Below are positions 7,679 to 13,289 of a stretch of 42,841 nucleotides of DNA, piece by piece. The notes under the pieces were generated by a model that was not told the DNA's origin, made no database searches, and worked only from the letters and a program-made list of their open reading frames with translations. Position numbers and translations under genes: made by a program. The stretch lies in assembly GCA_021770005.1 (NCBI GenBank), contig JAETRV010000023.1:1-42841 (forward strand), read 5' to 3'. This stretch comes from Anaerotruncus sp. Its GTDB lineage: Bacteria; Bacillota; Clostridia; Oscillospirales; Ruminococcaceae. Every line of letters starts with the position of its first letter. Within the stretch, counting starts at the first letter, position 1.

Positions 7679-7694
7679 GCTTTGCTACCTCCCA

Positions 7695-7925
7695 TTACTT
7701 ATAGATTTGCCCACGATTGTCAATCTTGAAAACTTCTATAATATACCCATCGCGGGTAAATAATATCCGAAAATCACCGACTCGAAGTCGATAGTATGGC
7801 TGACCAGCTAATTTTTTTACGTCTCCGGCCGGAAGTTTTTCAATTGCATTTTTGATGCGGCTACATATGGATTTTTCTTGTTTTTCAAGAAATTTAAGTG
7901 CTTGCTTAGAGTAACATATTTTCAC
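7695..7925 (-). CDS. RelE/ParE-superfamily toxin
   Basis: This 76-residue protein is shorter than most RelE toxins (about 85-95) but carries the family pattern. MKICYSKQALKFLEKQEKSI forms strand 1 and helix 1, LPAGDVKKLAGQPYYRLRVGDFRILFTRDG forms the central strands with the RLRVGDFRIxF signature, and IIEVFKIDNRGQIYK forms the terminal strand. RelE proteins cut mRNA at the ribosome; ParE relatives poison gyrase, and the sequence does not decide between them. It starts at GTG (7925), 18 bp after the repressor stop, so it is probably cotranscribed with the repressor in the lysogen. Confidence 0.85.
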   Translation of the reverse strand: MKICYSKQALKFLEKQEKSICSRIKNAIEKLPAGDVKKLAGQPYYRLRVGDFRILFTRDGYIIEVFKIDNRGQIYK

Positions 7926-7943
7926 TTTAAATGCCGCCTTTTC

Positions 7944-8765
7944 TTATTCATTCATGACGATCCAGTCAGGATCCAAGGTCCCGACGACCCGGCCGATGCA
8001 GCGGGTGTCCTCGTTAGTGGGGATGTCTGGATAATCAGGATTTGCGCTGTGGAGGGATTCTCCACGGAATATTTTAACGTACCGCTCACCACGGTGGATA
8101 AAGATACCGGTTTCGCCAACTTCCACGGCCGGCTGACGCCTTACCAGCAGCATATCTCCGCTATGTATGTCTGGCTCCATGCTGTCCCCATGAGCAGTCA
8201 TAATGTAGTCGGCCATCTGCGTGAGGGGATTGTGAAGGACGCATACCCGCTCGGCAGATTCATCATCCGCAGGATCGCCGTAGCCCGCGGATGCCCGCTG
8301 GATCGGGTGTGGCAGATATAGCACTTTGACGATCCTTGGTTCAATCGGAGAAGGTGCCTGTTTTTTTTGCTCTTCTATTTCAGCCGCGCGGCGTGCGATC
8401 TCATTGTCTGCAACAGCTCTTACCTGTTTGCGCCCCCAGTTATCTAGCTTTTCATCGTAATCCTGAGCTAACTTTATTGCTTCGTTCGAACAGAATGAAA
8501 CTGTCTGGGTTCCTTTTAAATCTTTTCTTTGCCCCATTTTTGCAGGAGAGTATAGATCTAAAACAGAAACCCCTAAAACTTTACAAATCTTCGGTACCGT
8601 ATCAACATCAGGAGAGTTGTTTCCTCTAACCCAATTGTTTATAGTTCCTTTGCTGATCCCAAGCTTGTCGGCCAGTTGAGTCTGATTTATATTTGCTTTT
8701 TCCATCGCGGCGATTAAATTTAAACGTATACTTTCCCTTAAAGATATTTCTGGCATCCAAGCCAT
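7944..8765 (-). CDS. CI-like prophage repressor (XRE HTH plus S24 peptidase)
   Basis: This 273-residue lysogeny repressor has an XRE helix-turn-helix at about 14-70 (NQTQLADKLGISKGTINNWV), a linker, and a LexA/CI-type autoprotease domain from about 145. The predicted self-cleavage site is Ala160-Gly161 (RASAGYGD), with catalytic Ser195 in HGDSMEP and Lys231 in ERYVKIF. It should therefore be inactivated by RecA after DNA damage. The start at 8765 was chosen because AAGGTGGTG lies 6 nt upstream; the longer frame to 8816 would run across the promoter. It is divergent from the cro-like gene and shares the operators at 8811-8892. Confidence 0.95.
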   Translation of the reverse strand: MAWMPEISLRESIRLNLIAAMEKANINQTQLADKLGISKGTINNWVRGNNSPDVDTVPKICKVLGVSVLDLYSPAKMGQRKDLKGTQTVSFCSNEAIKLAQDYDEKLDNWGRKQVRAVADNEIARRAAEIEEQKKQAPSPIEPRIVKVLYLPHPIQRASAGYGDPADDESAERVCVLHNPLTQMADYIMTAHGDSMEPDIHSGDMLLVRRQPAVEVGETGIFIHRGERYVKIFRGESLHSANPDYPDIPTNEDTRCIGRVVGTLDPDWIVMNE

Positions 8766-8787
8766 TAAATCACCACCTTTTAATGCG

Positions 8788-8816
8788 ATAGTAACACAAT
8801 CAAACTTAAAAGTCAA
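8788..8816 (-). promoter_or_regulatory. Leftward promoter of the repressor operon
   Basis: On the minus strand, TTGACT (8811-8816), a 17-bp spacer and TACTAT (8788-8793) form a near-consensus sigma-A promoter. It lies 23 bp upstream of the repressor start codon. The -35 overlaps the first operator copy. Confidence 0.8.
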
Positions 8817-8892
8817 GAAATTCGATACTTTCTATTGACAGTAGCGAAATTCGGTGCTATTATGGTTGAAGTAAAGAAATTCGCTACTTTAT
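8811..8892. promoter_or_regulatory. Three CI/Cro operator sites
   Basis: Three imperfect dyads share the core GAAATTCG, at about 8811-8832, 8840-8862 and 8870-8892. The third is clearest, with AAGTA and TACTT flanking the core. Site 1 covers the -35 of the leftward promoter, site 2 sits between the -35 and -10 of the rightward promoter, and site 3 lies just downstream of its start point. This matches the three-site genetic switch of lambdoid phages. Confidence 0.8.
8835..8863 (+). promoter_or_regulatory. Rightward early promoter (PR-like)
   Basis: TTGACA (8835-8840), a 17-bp spacer and TATTAT (8858-8863) form a strong sigma-A promoter for the cro-like gene. Operator 2 fills the spacer, so repressor binding would block it directly. 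Confidence 0.85.
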
Positions 8893-8912
8893 ATGAAACA
8901 GGGGGTGGTATT

Positions 8913-9128
8913 TTGAATATTGGACTCGCTATCAGAAACTATGTAGTTGATAAGGGCATCAAGCAAACATTCATTGCAGAAAAGTGTGGTTGGTCAAAGC
9001 AAAAGGTCAATCGCATTTTACGTGGAGGACAAAAAATCGGCGCAGATGAATACGGAGCAATTTGCGAGGCGATAGGTGCTCCATATGATTATTTTTATAT
9101 TCATGATAGTTCAAGGGAGGAAACATAA
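8913..9128 (+). CDS. Cro-like XRE repressor
   Basis: This is a 71-residue helix-turn-helix protein with the HTH at about 17-45 (IKQTFIAEKCGWSKQKVNRIL). A TTG start at 8913 is preferred because GGGGGTGG lies 5 nt upstream; the longer frame from 8835 would start inside the -35 box and read through the operators. It is the first gene of the rightward early promoter and divergent from the CI-like repressor, the classical position of Cro, which represses the lysogeny promoter during lytic growth. Confidence 0.85.
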   Translation: MNIGLAIRNYVVDKGIKQTFIAEKCGWSKQKVNRILRGGQKIGADEYGAICEAIGAPYDYFYIHDSSREET

Positions 9129-9150
9129 GAATGAAAAATCTAAAAAGTAT

Positions 9151-9177
9151 CACCCACGAGAAAGAAGCTCGTGGGTG
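9151..9177 (-). terminator. Terminator of the leftward gene at 9195-9479
   Basis: CACCCACGAG and its exact complement enclose a 7-nt loop. On the minus strand TACTTTTTAGATTTTT follows, giving a good intrinsic terminator. On the plus strand no T-tract follows, although the hairpin also lies just after the cro-like gene. Confidence 0.8.
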
Positions 9178-9194
9178 GCAAACGAAAAATAAAA

Positions 9195-9479
9195 TTATTC
9201 TTGCGGTTCAAGCGCAGAAGCGATTAGAGATTCAAAGGATGGCAAAATTATTCCTGATTCCGACAGAGCACGCGATAAAGCTTTGTGATATTCTTGCAGG
9301 GCAAGAGTTACCTGACGATGTTGAGACACTATTGGCATTTGAACATCGAACACTTCTTGAGGGTCCAAAGAATCACCGGCAAACTCCACGCACTCTTGAG
9401 CCATTTTTTTAACTAGAGCTGGACCGGGTTTAACAAACTCCTCGAGAACCTTTTTTTCAAAGGCTTCGTAAACATCCAA
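9195..9479 (-). CDS. Hypothetical leftward early protein
   Basis: This 94-residue, mainly helical protein (MDVYEAFEKKVLEEFVKPGP...) has a TTG start with AAGGGGGGTG 6 nt upstream. A promoter with a palindrome lies upstream (9534-9589) and a terminator downstream (9151-9177). These signals favour it over the overlapping plus-strand frame 9131-9412. No family was recognised. It forms an independent leftward unit convergent to the cro-like gene, typical of a small accessory gene active in the lysogen. Confidence 0.65.
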   Translation of the reverse strand: MDVYEAFEKKVLEEFVKPGPALVKKMAQECVEFAGDSLDPQEVFDVQMPIVSQHRQVTLALQEYHKALSRALSESGIILPSFESLIASALEPQE

Positions 9480-9533
9480 AAAAACACCCCCCTTCAGATT
9501 TTTGCTTTTGAAGCTATCCTCCCTTCCGAATGT

Positions 9534-9589
9534 TAATGGCGAAATAACGCCATTAGGAATAGTATAGCAGAGGGCGAGGCAGAGGGCAA
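9534..9589 (-). promoter_or_regulatory. Leftward promoter with palindromic operator
   Basis: On the minus strand, TTGCCC (9584-9589), a 17-bp spacer and TATACT (9561-9566) form a promoter. Immediately downstream, around the start point, lies the dyad TAATGGCG-6 nt-CGCCATTA (9534-9555), a likely repressor site. It drives the gene at 9195-9479. Confidence 0.7.
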
Positions 9590-9594
9590 CTATT

Positions 9595-9616
9595 AAAAAA
9601 GCCGCCCAAGGGCGGC
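9595..9616 (-). terminator. GC-rich terminator hairpin
   Basis: GCCGCCC-AA-GGGCGGC is followed on the minus strand by TTTTTT. It insulates the promoter at 9561-9589 from the leftward ribbon-helix-helix gene upstream. On the plus strand it lies directly before the ribosome site of the gene at 9633. Related hairpins occur at about 10239-10259 and 10915-10941. Confidence 0.7.
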
Positions 9617-9632
9617 GGAAAGGGGAAATTCG

Positions 9633-9776
9633 GTGGAGAGCGAGAGGATAACTATTCGTTTACCTATTGAGCTAAAAGAATGTTTGCAACAAGAAGCAAA
9701 CCGAAAAGGGATCACGCTTCACGATCTGATTGTGTTTAATCTTTGGGAAGGGCTGCAACGTACTGCTCCAAAATGA
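9633..9776 (+). CDS. Small Arc/CopG-like ribbon-helix-helix protein
   Basis: This 47-residue protein starts at GTG with AAAGGGG 6 nt upstream. The sequence MESERITIRLPIELKECLQQ, then EANRKGITLHDLIVFNLWEG is a clear ribbon-helix-helix: a strand ITIRLP, helix A, the turn KGIT and helix B. Such proteins dimerise and bind operator DNA through the strand. Its 3' end overlaps that of the leftward frameshifted relative by 41 bp. It resembles the third family member at 10021-10188. Confidence 0.72.
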   Translation: MESERITIRLPIELKECLQQEANRKGITLHDLIVFNLWEGLQRTAPK

Positions 9777-9905
9777 ATTCAATTTCTTTGGCTGTTGAGC
9801 GCTTGTTTTTTCTGCTTCCGCTTTTATTTGATCTAGTAAATCTGAATCAATACGCATAGTAAAGCGGGTTTGGTCTTCTCTGGTGAAGGGATCGTTTTTT
9901 TTCAC
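9736..9905 (-). pseudogene. Frameshifted ribbon-helix-helix gene
   Basis: The frame opens MKKNDPFTREDQTRFTMRID (GTG start, AAAGGAGG upstream) and is a good Arc-type protein up to AEAEK. After the A6 run at 9806-9811 the zero frame loses similarity. Moving to the -1 frame restores NKRSTAKEIEFILEQYVAAL, then PKD and a stop at 9736, giving a normal 56-residue family member. One missing A in a homopolymer explains it. This could be a true mutation, a sequencing or assembly error, or slippage on the A-run that still yields some full product. Confidence 0.7.
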
Positions 9906-9924
9906 AGGTTAATCCTCCTTTCAA

Positions 9925-10016
9925 TGTCATTATGACACCATATATGAAAAAAGTAAAGACACCTTATTGACACCAAATATAAGACGTGATATTATATACA
10001 AGAAAGGTGGTGTCAA
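9925..10016. promoter_or_regulatory. Divergent promoters with repeated GGTGTCA operators
   Basis: Rightward: TTGACA (9967-9972), 17 bp, TATTAT (9990-9995). Leftward: TTTACT (9952-9957), 17 bp, CATAAT (9929-9934). The box TGACACC recurs: palindrome TGTCATTATGACA at 9925-9937 (over the leftward -10), GACACC at 9958-9963, TTGACACC at 9967-9974 (over the rightward -35), and inverted GGTGTCAA at 10009-10016 (over the ribosome site of the gene at 10021). This is the expected layout for autoregulation by the flanking ribbon-helix-helix proteins. Confidence 0.72.
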
Positions 10017-10020
10017 TTAT

Positions 10021-10188
10021 ATGACAAAAGAGATCGAACGCTTCACACTTCGTCTCCCTAAGGGATTGAAATCCAAGCTCGAAGCTCGTAGTCGAGAAAT
10101 GGGGGTTTCTCTTAATTCTCTTGTTATACAGTTCCTCTGGGACGGGATAGAATATCAAAGCGATTCGCACAATGGGCTGAAAGGATGA
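10021..10188 (+). CDS. Arc-like ribbon-helix-helix DNA-binding protein
   Basis: This 55-residue protein (MTKEIERFTLRLPKGLKSKL...) has the ribbon strand ERFTLRLP, helix A KGLKSKLEARSREMG and helix B LNSLVIQFLWDGI. The start at 10021 has AAAGGTGGTG upstream; the frame from 9967 would begin within the -35 box. It is driven by the promoter at 9967-9995 and divergent from the frameshifted relative, with GGTGTCA boxes between them. It is probably a repressor or an Arc-type switch component. Confidence 0.82.
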   Translation: MTKEIERFTLRLPKGLKSKLEARSREMGVSLNSLVIQFLWDGIEYQSDSHNGLKG

Positions 10189-10303
10189 TTCGTTTGAGGC
10201 GTCAGATTATCTGTCTGGGGCTTGACATTGCATCAAACAAAAAAGCCGCCCGGCGGGCAGAGAAGGGAGTGTTTCCATTGCGTTAAGCGAAAAAACAAAA
10301 GGA

Positions 10304-10339
10304 ATACTGGATAAGCAGTTGCAGCTACTTATCCAGTAT
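10304..10339. repeat. 12-bp inverted repeat in an early spacer
   Basis: ATACTGGATAAG and its exact complement are separated by 12 nt. There is no T-tract on either side. It sits alone in the 254-bp gap 10189-10442, which otherwise shows only an imperfect GCCGCCC hairpin (10239-10259) and no supported gene. Its role is unknown; a protein-binding site or RNA hairpin is possible. Confidence 0.6.
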
Positions 10340-10442
10340 CCTTGAGCGAAGTATACCCTATTTCAGCAGGTGATCTGGCAGAACTCTTGCAAGAACCTGC
10401 ACCGCTTCGGACAACCGATGACTAAATTATAAGGAGATTTTT

Positions 10443-10625
10443 ATGGAAATTATTATTAAAGGTGATGCTCAGGAAATTGCGAAATTCGTGGAAAAACTTC
10501 AAAGCTGGAATAAAAACTGCTCAGGTTGGTACCGCAAGCCCTATACGGACGAATGGGTACGCTGTAACACAGAATTGTCATTTACCGCTTCTGCTCACGA
10601 GAGTATTCCTTCCAAGCGAGATTAA
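10443..10625 (+). CDS. Small hypothetical protein
   Basis: This 60-residue protein (MEIIIKGDAQEIAKFVEKLQ...) has a good ATAAGGAG site 6 nt before the ATG. A beta strand (MEIIIKG), a helix (AQEIAKFVEKLQSW) and a polar tail are visible. The 3' end overlaps the convergent YozE-like gene by 44 bp. No family was recognised; the strand-helix start is common among small phage early proteins. Confidence 0.6.
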   Translation: MEIIIKGDAQEIAKFVEKLQSWNKNCSGWYRKPYTDEWVRCNTELSFTASAHESIPSKRD

Positions 10626-10791
10626 AGGCATCTAAAGCATCTTGTATCGCGCCTGCCTTTTGGAGATATTCTAAGATATCCTCTTTCTTTTGAGATTCGG
10701 TAAAATGAGGGTCCGCAAGCATATCTTTTGCAATATCTCCAATTGCAGACGGATCGTCTTTGTGTTGTTTCAACCACTCTTTAAAAATCAT
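10582..10791 (-). CDS. YozE SAM-like fold protein
   Basis: This 69-residue protein matches the YozE_SAM_like pattern: FKEWLKQHKDDPSAIGDIAK, then DMLADPHFTE and DILEYLQK, a sterile-alpha-motif-like helical bundle found in small Firmicutes proteins of unknown function. The start at 10791 was chosen for the AGAAGG site 8 nt upstream and for family length; the frame to 10854 crosses the promoter. It is transcribed leftward from its own promoter (10814-10841) against the flow of the early region, so it may be expressed in the lysogen. Confidence 0.78.
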   Translation of the reverse strand: MIFKEWLKQHKDDPSAIGDIAKDMLADPHFTESQKKEDILEYLQKAGAIQDALDAFNLAWKEYSREQKR

Positions 10792-10813
10792 GCGTATACC
10801 TTCTTTCTCTTGA

Positions 10814-10841
10814 ATTGTACCATGTGAAAAAGATTGTGCAA
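10814..10841 (-). promoter_or_regulatory. Promoter of the YozE-like gene
   Basis: On the minus strand, TTGCAC (10836-10841), a 16-bp spacer and TACAAT (10814-10819) precede the start codon by 22 bp. Confidence 0.65.
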
Positions 10842-10954
10842 ATAAAAAAGTCACTCAGTAATCCGATGAAGTAGGTACAATCCAAGAATACCACAGAGTG
10901 GTTAAAAATGCAAGGAAAAGCCGCCCATAACGGGCAGCGGAAAGGAGAATTGCT

Positions 10955-11200
10955 GTGCCGAGAATGAAATATATCACTCCGGTAAGGCCGGTAACAAGTT
11001 GGGATGAAGTCCCGGTGATTTTTGATATTCCTATGGCCTCTCGATTGCTGGGCAAATCCCGAGATTGGATTTCGCGTCGCTGTCAGAAAGGCCTTTTACC
11101 GGCCTTTAAAGATGGAAGCGAATGGCGATTCGAAAAGGACGCGTTCCGTGAGTACATACGTCAAAATCGGACAAGTTCATATACAGATGCTACTAATTGA
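10955..11200 (+). CDS. Excisionase/MerR-type HTH protein
   Basis: This 81-residue protein starts at GTG with GGAAAGGAG 7 nt upstream. Residues about 23-70 form a winged-helix HTH of the excisionase/helix_turn_helix type: VIFDIPMASRLLGKSRDWIS, then RRCQKGLLPAFKDGSEWRFEKDAFREYI. The tail is polar. Such small proteins act as excisionases (directionality factors for Int) or as early regulators. It is the best excisionase candidate in the window, though it is not next to int. Confidence 0.75.
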   Translation: MPRMKYITPVRPVTSWDEVPVIFDIPMASRLLGKSRDWISRRCQKGLLPAFKDGSEWRFEKDAFREYIRQNRTSSYTDATN

Positions 11201-11219
11201 AGGGATGTGACTTTTTGTT

Positions 11220-11489
11220 ATGAAAATCGTCATCGAAACGAGAGAAGGGGACGTCGAGCCGCTTACTATTGAGGTGCAGATGCAGGCTGATGTACCGACA
11301 CTCCGCATTTATCCTACTAAAGCAGCTGCCAGGGAGAACCCCCAAAAGCGTATAGAGACCTGCGTTCGGACGAAGGAAGCAGACGTCGAATCGATGATTC
11401 GAACCTTGGAACATCGCCTATCTGCATTGAAGGAATTTCGAGATGGCGTTCGAAACGGCGAGCAAAAATCTATCGCATCTGTTCTGTAA
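11220..11489 (+). CDS. Hypothetical early protein
   Basis: This 89-residue protein begins MKIVIETREGDVEPLTIEVQ. The first half is beta-rich; the second (EADVESMIRTLEHRLSALKE) is a heptad-like helix suited to dimerisation. GAAGGG lies about 14 nt before the ATG. The next gene follows after 3 bp. No family was recognised. Confidence 0.65.
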   Translation: MKIVIETREGDVEPLTIEVQMQADVPTLRIYPTKAAARENPQKRIETCVRTKEADVESMIRTLEHRLSALKEFRDGVRNGEQKSIASVL

Positions 11490-11492
11490 GCT

Positions 11493-11732
11493 ATGAACAG
11501 GAATGCAGATGGGCGTCGGCCTTTAATGGCAACTTCGGACGGAAGATGTCTCGCGTGTGGTTATCAATATGATCCGGAGGACCGGTACTGCCGCCACTGC
11601 GGAGGCAGGCTGTTTCTTTACCTCGATGAGCTGCCTGAAGCGAAGAGAGATCAAATTATTCTGGAGGCAATAAAACTCATAGATCAATATCTGGCCCAAG
11701 GATCCGACGATCGGTCAAAAGGAGGCTCATGA
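11493..11732 (+). CDS. Zinc-ribbon hypothetical protein
   Basis: This is a 79-residue protein with a C4-type zinc ribbon: CLACGYQY near 19 and CRHCGGR near 33, spaced 14 residues. A helical tail (LPEAKRDQIILEAIKLIDQY) follows. The ATG at 11493 lacks a clear ribosome site; translational coupling to the preceding gene (3-bp gap) is likely, and an internal ATG at 11526 is an alternative start. A role in nucleic-acid or protein binding is plausible but unproven. Confidence 0.65.
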   Translation: MNRNADGRRPLMATSDGRCLACGYQYDPEDRYCRHCGGRLFLYLDELPEAKRDQIILEAIKLIDQYLAQGSDDRSKGGS

Positions 11733-11733
11733 G

Positions 11734-11841
11734 ATGGAAGGACAGATTATCGCAACGATCTTTAGTGCCATAACAGCGGTATGTAATATCACCACCATGA
11801 TCCTATTCTATATCTGGTATGGCCCTCATTCAAAACGATAA
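11734..11841 (+). CDS. 35-residue membrane peptide
   Basis: The frame encodes MEGQIIATIFSAITAVCNIT, then TMILFYIWYGPHSKR and a stop. AAAGGAGG lies 8 nt before the ATG, within the end of the zinc-ribbon gene. The middle is one continuous hydrophobic helix with a short polar N-terminus and a basic C-terminus (HSKR), so it should be a single-pass membrane protein with the tail inside. Tight packing with its neighbours (1-bp gap upstream) supports a real gene. Function unknown; membrane peptides of this kind can act in toxin, holin-like or exclusion roles. Confidence 0.6.
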   Translation: MEGQIIATIFSAITAVCNITTMILFYIWYGPHSKR

Positions 11842-11861
11842 CCGAAAAGGAGTGAAAAGAC

Positions 11862-12116
11862 ATGGAGCGTTTGTCTCAGCGAATCCCAGGGTTTGAAGAC
11901 TATCTGCCTGATGGATGCCGGGTCGTAGGGGTGCTTGGCGACAGCTGCCTGTTGGTGGAAGATGGCTCCTCAACCTGCCCTGCTGCCTATGCTGTTTACA
12001 TCAGGGGCTTTAGCAAGGGTCCTTTTGCACTGGTTGGTCATTACGTGACCCCCGGATCCGCTGTGCATGCCTTTGCCGATGCCTTTATAGATCGGCTGAC
12101 GGTACGAAAGGAGTAA
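11862..12116 (+). CDS. Hypothetical early protein
   Basis: This 84-residue protein (MERLSQRIPGFEDYLPDGCR...) has AAAAGGAG upstream of the ATG. It is rich in small hydrophobic residues and Tyr/Gly and has a predicted compact beta-alpha fold (VVGVLGDSCLLVEDGSS, AAYAVYIRGF, HAFADAFIDRL). The next gene follows after 3 bp. No family was recognised. Confidence 0.62.
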   Translation: MERLSQRIPGFEDYLPDGCRVVGVLGDSCLLVEDGSSTCPAAYAVYIRGFSKGPFALVGHYVTPGSAVHAFADAFIDRLTVRKE

Positions 12117-12119
12117 AAA

Positions 12120-12581
12120 ATGAAGTATCGCGGAAGCTTTAAAAGTGAGAATGGAACAGAGACGGCGTTTCAGGTGGAAACGTCGTGCTCTGTGCAGGAA
12201 GACCTGGAGCGCGGCCTGCAATTCATTGCCCAGAGTGTACGCAGATTTTATCCGGAAGCAGGAGAAGCTATGAACGAACAGCTCGAAAAAGACAAATTGA
12301 CCATAGAGCAGGAGGCCGCCCTTGGGATCTCGCTACGTGCTTACCTGACAGAAATGCTTGGACTTCATGCGGCCAGAGAGATCCTTTCAATGAACAGTCA
12401 GGAGAAGGAGCAGCGGTATATCATCATCGACGGAAGACAAGGCCCGACAGGAAAAAGCACCCTGTGTAAGGTGCTACGGAAGCATGGTTACAAAGTGCTG
12501 GAGATGCATGAGCAAAAGTACATACGTCTGGACACGGAGTTACAGTGCAAGATCGCCGATTTTAACGAGTTGGTAGATTAA
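12120..12581 (+). CDS. Small P-loop protein of unknown function
   Basis: This 153-residue protein has an unrelated helical N-terminal part (to about 100) and a short C-terminal part with a clear Walker A loop: YIIIDGRQGPTGKSTL near residues 100-115. The strand III, the GxxGPTGKST loop and the following helix CKVLRKHGYKVLEMHE are the start of a P-loop NTPase. Only about 35 residues follow, so there is no room for Walker B and sensor motifs. It may bind a nucleotide or phosphate without hydrolysis, or be a minimal kinase-like domain. GAAAGGAG lies 5 nt before the ATG. Confidence 0.65.
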   Translation: MKYRGSFKSENGTETAFQVETSCSVQEDLERGLQFIAQSVRRFYPEAGEAMNEQLEKDKLTIEQEAALGISLRAYLTEMLGLHAAREILSMNSQEKEQRYIIIDGRQGPTGKSTLCKVLRKHGYKVLEMHEQKYIRLDTELQCKIADFNELVD

Positions 12582-12634
12582 GTCTCGCAAGCTAAACAAG
12601 AAGCCCCCTCGCAAGAGAAGAAAGGAGCGATCCC

Positions 12635-12862
12635 ATGACATTAGAAGAAGTTGAAGCGATCCCGAGAGAGACACTCTTGGCCACGGAAGTGGCTCAATGC
12701 ATCGGCTGCGATCCCAATTTTATTCGGTTTGAGGCGCGTCAGAATCCGGCGCGTTTAGGGTTCCCTGTCATTTGTGTGGGCTCCCGGGTTAAGATTCCCA
12801 AGCAGGCGTTTTTACGCTTTATGCGCGGGAAGTCGGATTCAGAGAATGAAGAAAGGCGATAG
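12635..12862 (+). CDS. HTH-type early regulator
   Basis: This 75-residue protein contains LLATEVAQCIGCDPNFIRFE, then ARQNPARLGFPVICVGSRVK, a winged HTH of the excisionase/AlpA type with the wing GFPVICVGSRVKIPKQAF. GAAAGGAG lies 7 nt before the ATG. The next gene follows after 10 bp. Many phages use such a protein as an early regulator or as a second directionality factor; the sequence does not tell which. Confidence 0.65.
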   Translation: MTLEEVEAIPRETLLATEVAQCIGCDPNFIRFEARQNPARLGFPVICVGSRVKIPKQAFLRFMRGKSDSENEERR

Positions 12863-12872
12863 GAGGATTAAG

Positions 12873-13289
12873 ATGAAGTTTATGAAAGAAGAGAATCAGA
12901 AAATGGAGGACCTGTTTGTGGAGGTGCGTCAGCAGCAGATGGAGCTGGCCAGAGAGGAAGTCAAGGCAGCGAAAGGATTGGCCTGGCGTCGGTTTGTTCC
13001 CACTGGATCGCCGGAAGATCTGGTGAAGCTCGGCAGCCTGATCGAAAGAAAGGCCCTGGCTTTGGATGATTTACAGCTGATTTTGCAGGTGCTCGCGCTA
13101 CCTGTATCGGATGGCAGCTGCCCGGTGGATGGACGGGTCAGAATGGCGTTTACCGACCAGAAAACCGCCTGTCCATCGTATGTAGGCGGCAGATGCATCG
13201 GTGTACCTCCTGCTCATCCGCCGTATACATCAAGACCGGTATGTCCTAAAATGGTTTCGGAGGAGGTAGACGGGTGTACCAAAAAGTAA
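12873..13289 (+). CDS. Hypothetical protein upstream of SSB
   Basis: This 138-residue protein begins MKFMKEENQKMEDLFVEVRQ. The first half is a long charged helix (coiled-coil-like); the second half has paired Cys (TACPSYVGGRCIG) and a proline-rich tail. The start at 12873 has AGGAGG 5 nt upstream; the longer frame from 12774 overlaps the previous gene. It overlaps the SSB start by 16 bp, so the two are translationally coupled and it may take part in replication or recombination. No family recognised. Confidence 0.6.
   Translation: MKFMKEENQKMEDLFVEVRQQQMELAREEVKAAKGLAWRRFVPTGSPEDLVKLGSLIERKALALDDLQLILQVLALPVSDGSCPVDGRVRMAFTDQKTACPSYVGGRCIGVPPAHPPYTSRPVCPKMVSEEVDGCTKK

Noticed and set aside
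9131-9412. 93-residue plus-strand protein after cro
   Set aside because: Its beginning runs through a terminator hairpin for the opposite strand, and the minus-strand gene has promoter, ribosome site and terminator. It is kept only as an alternative.
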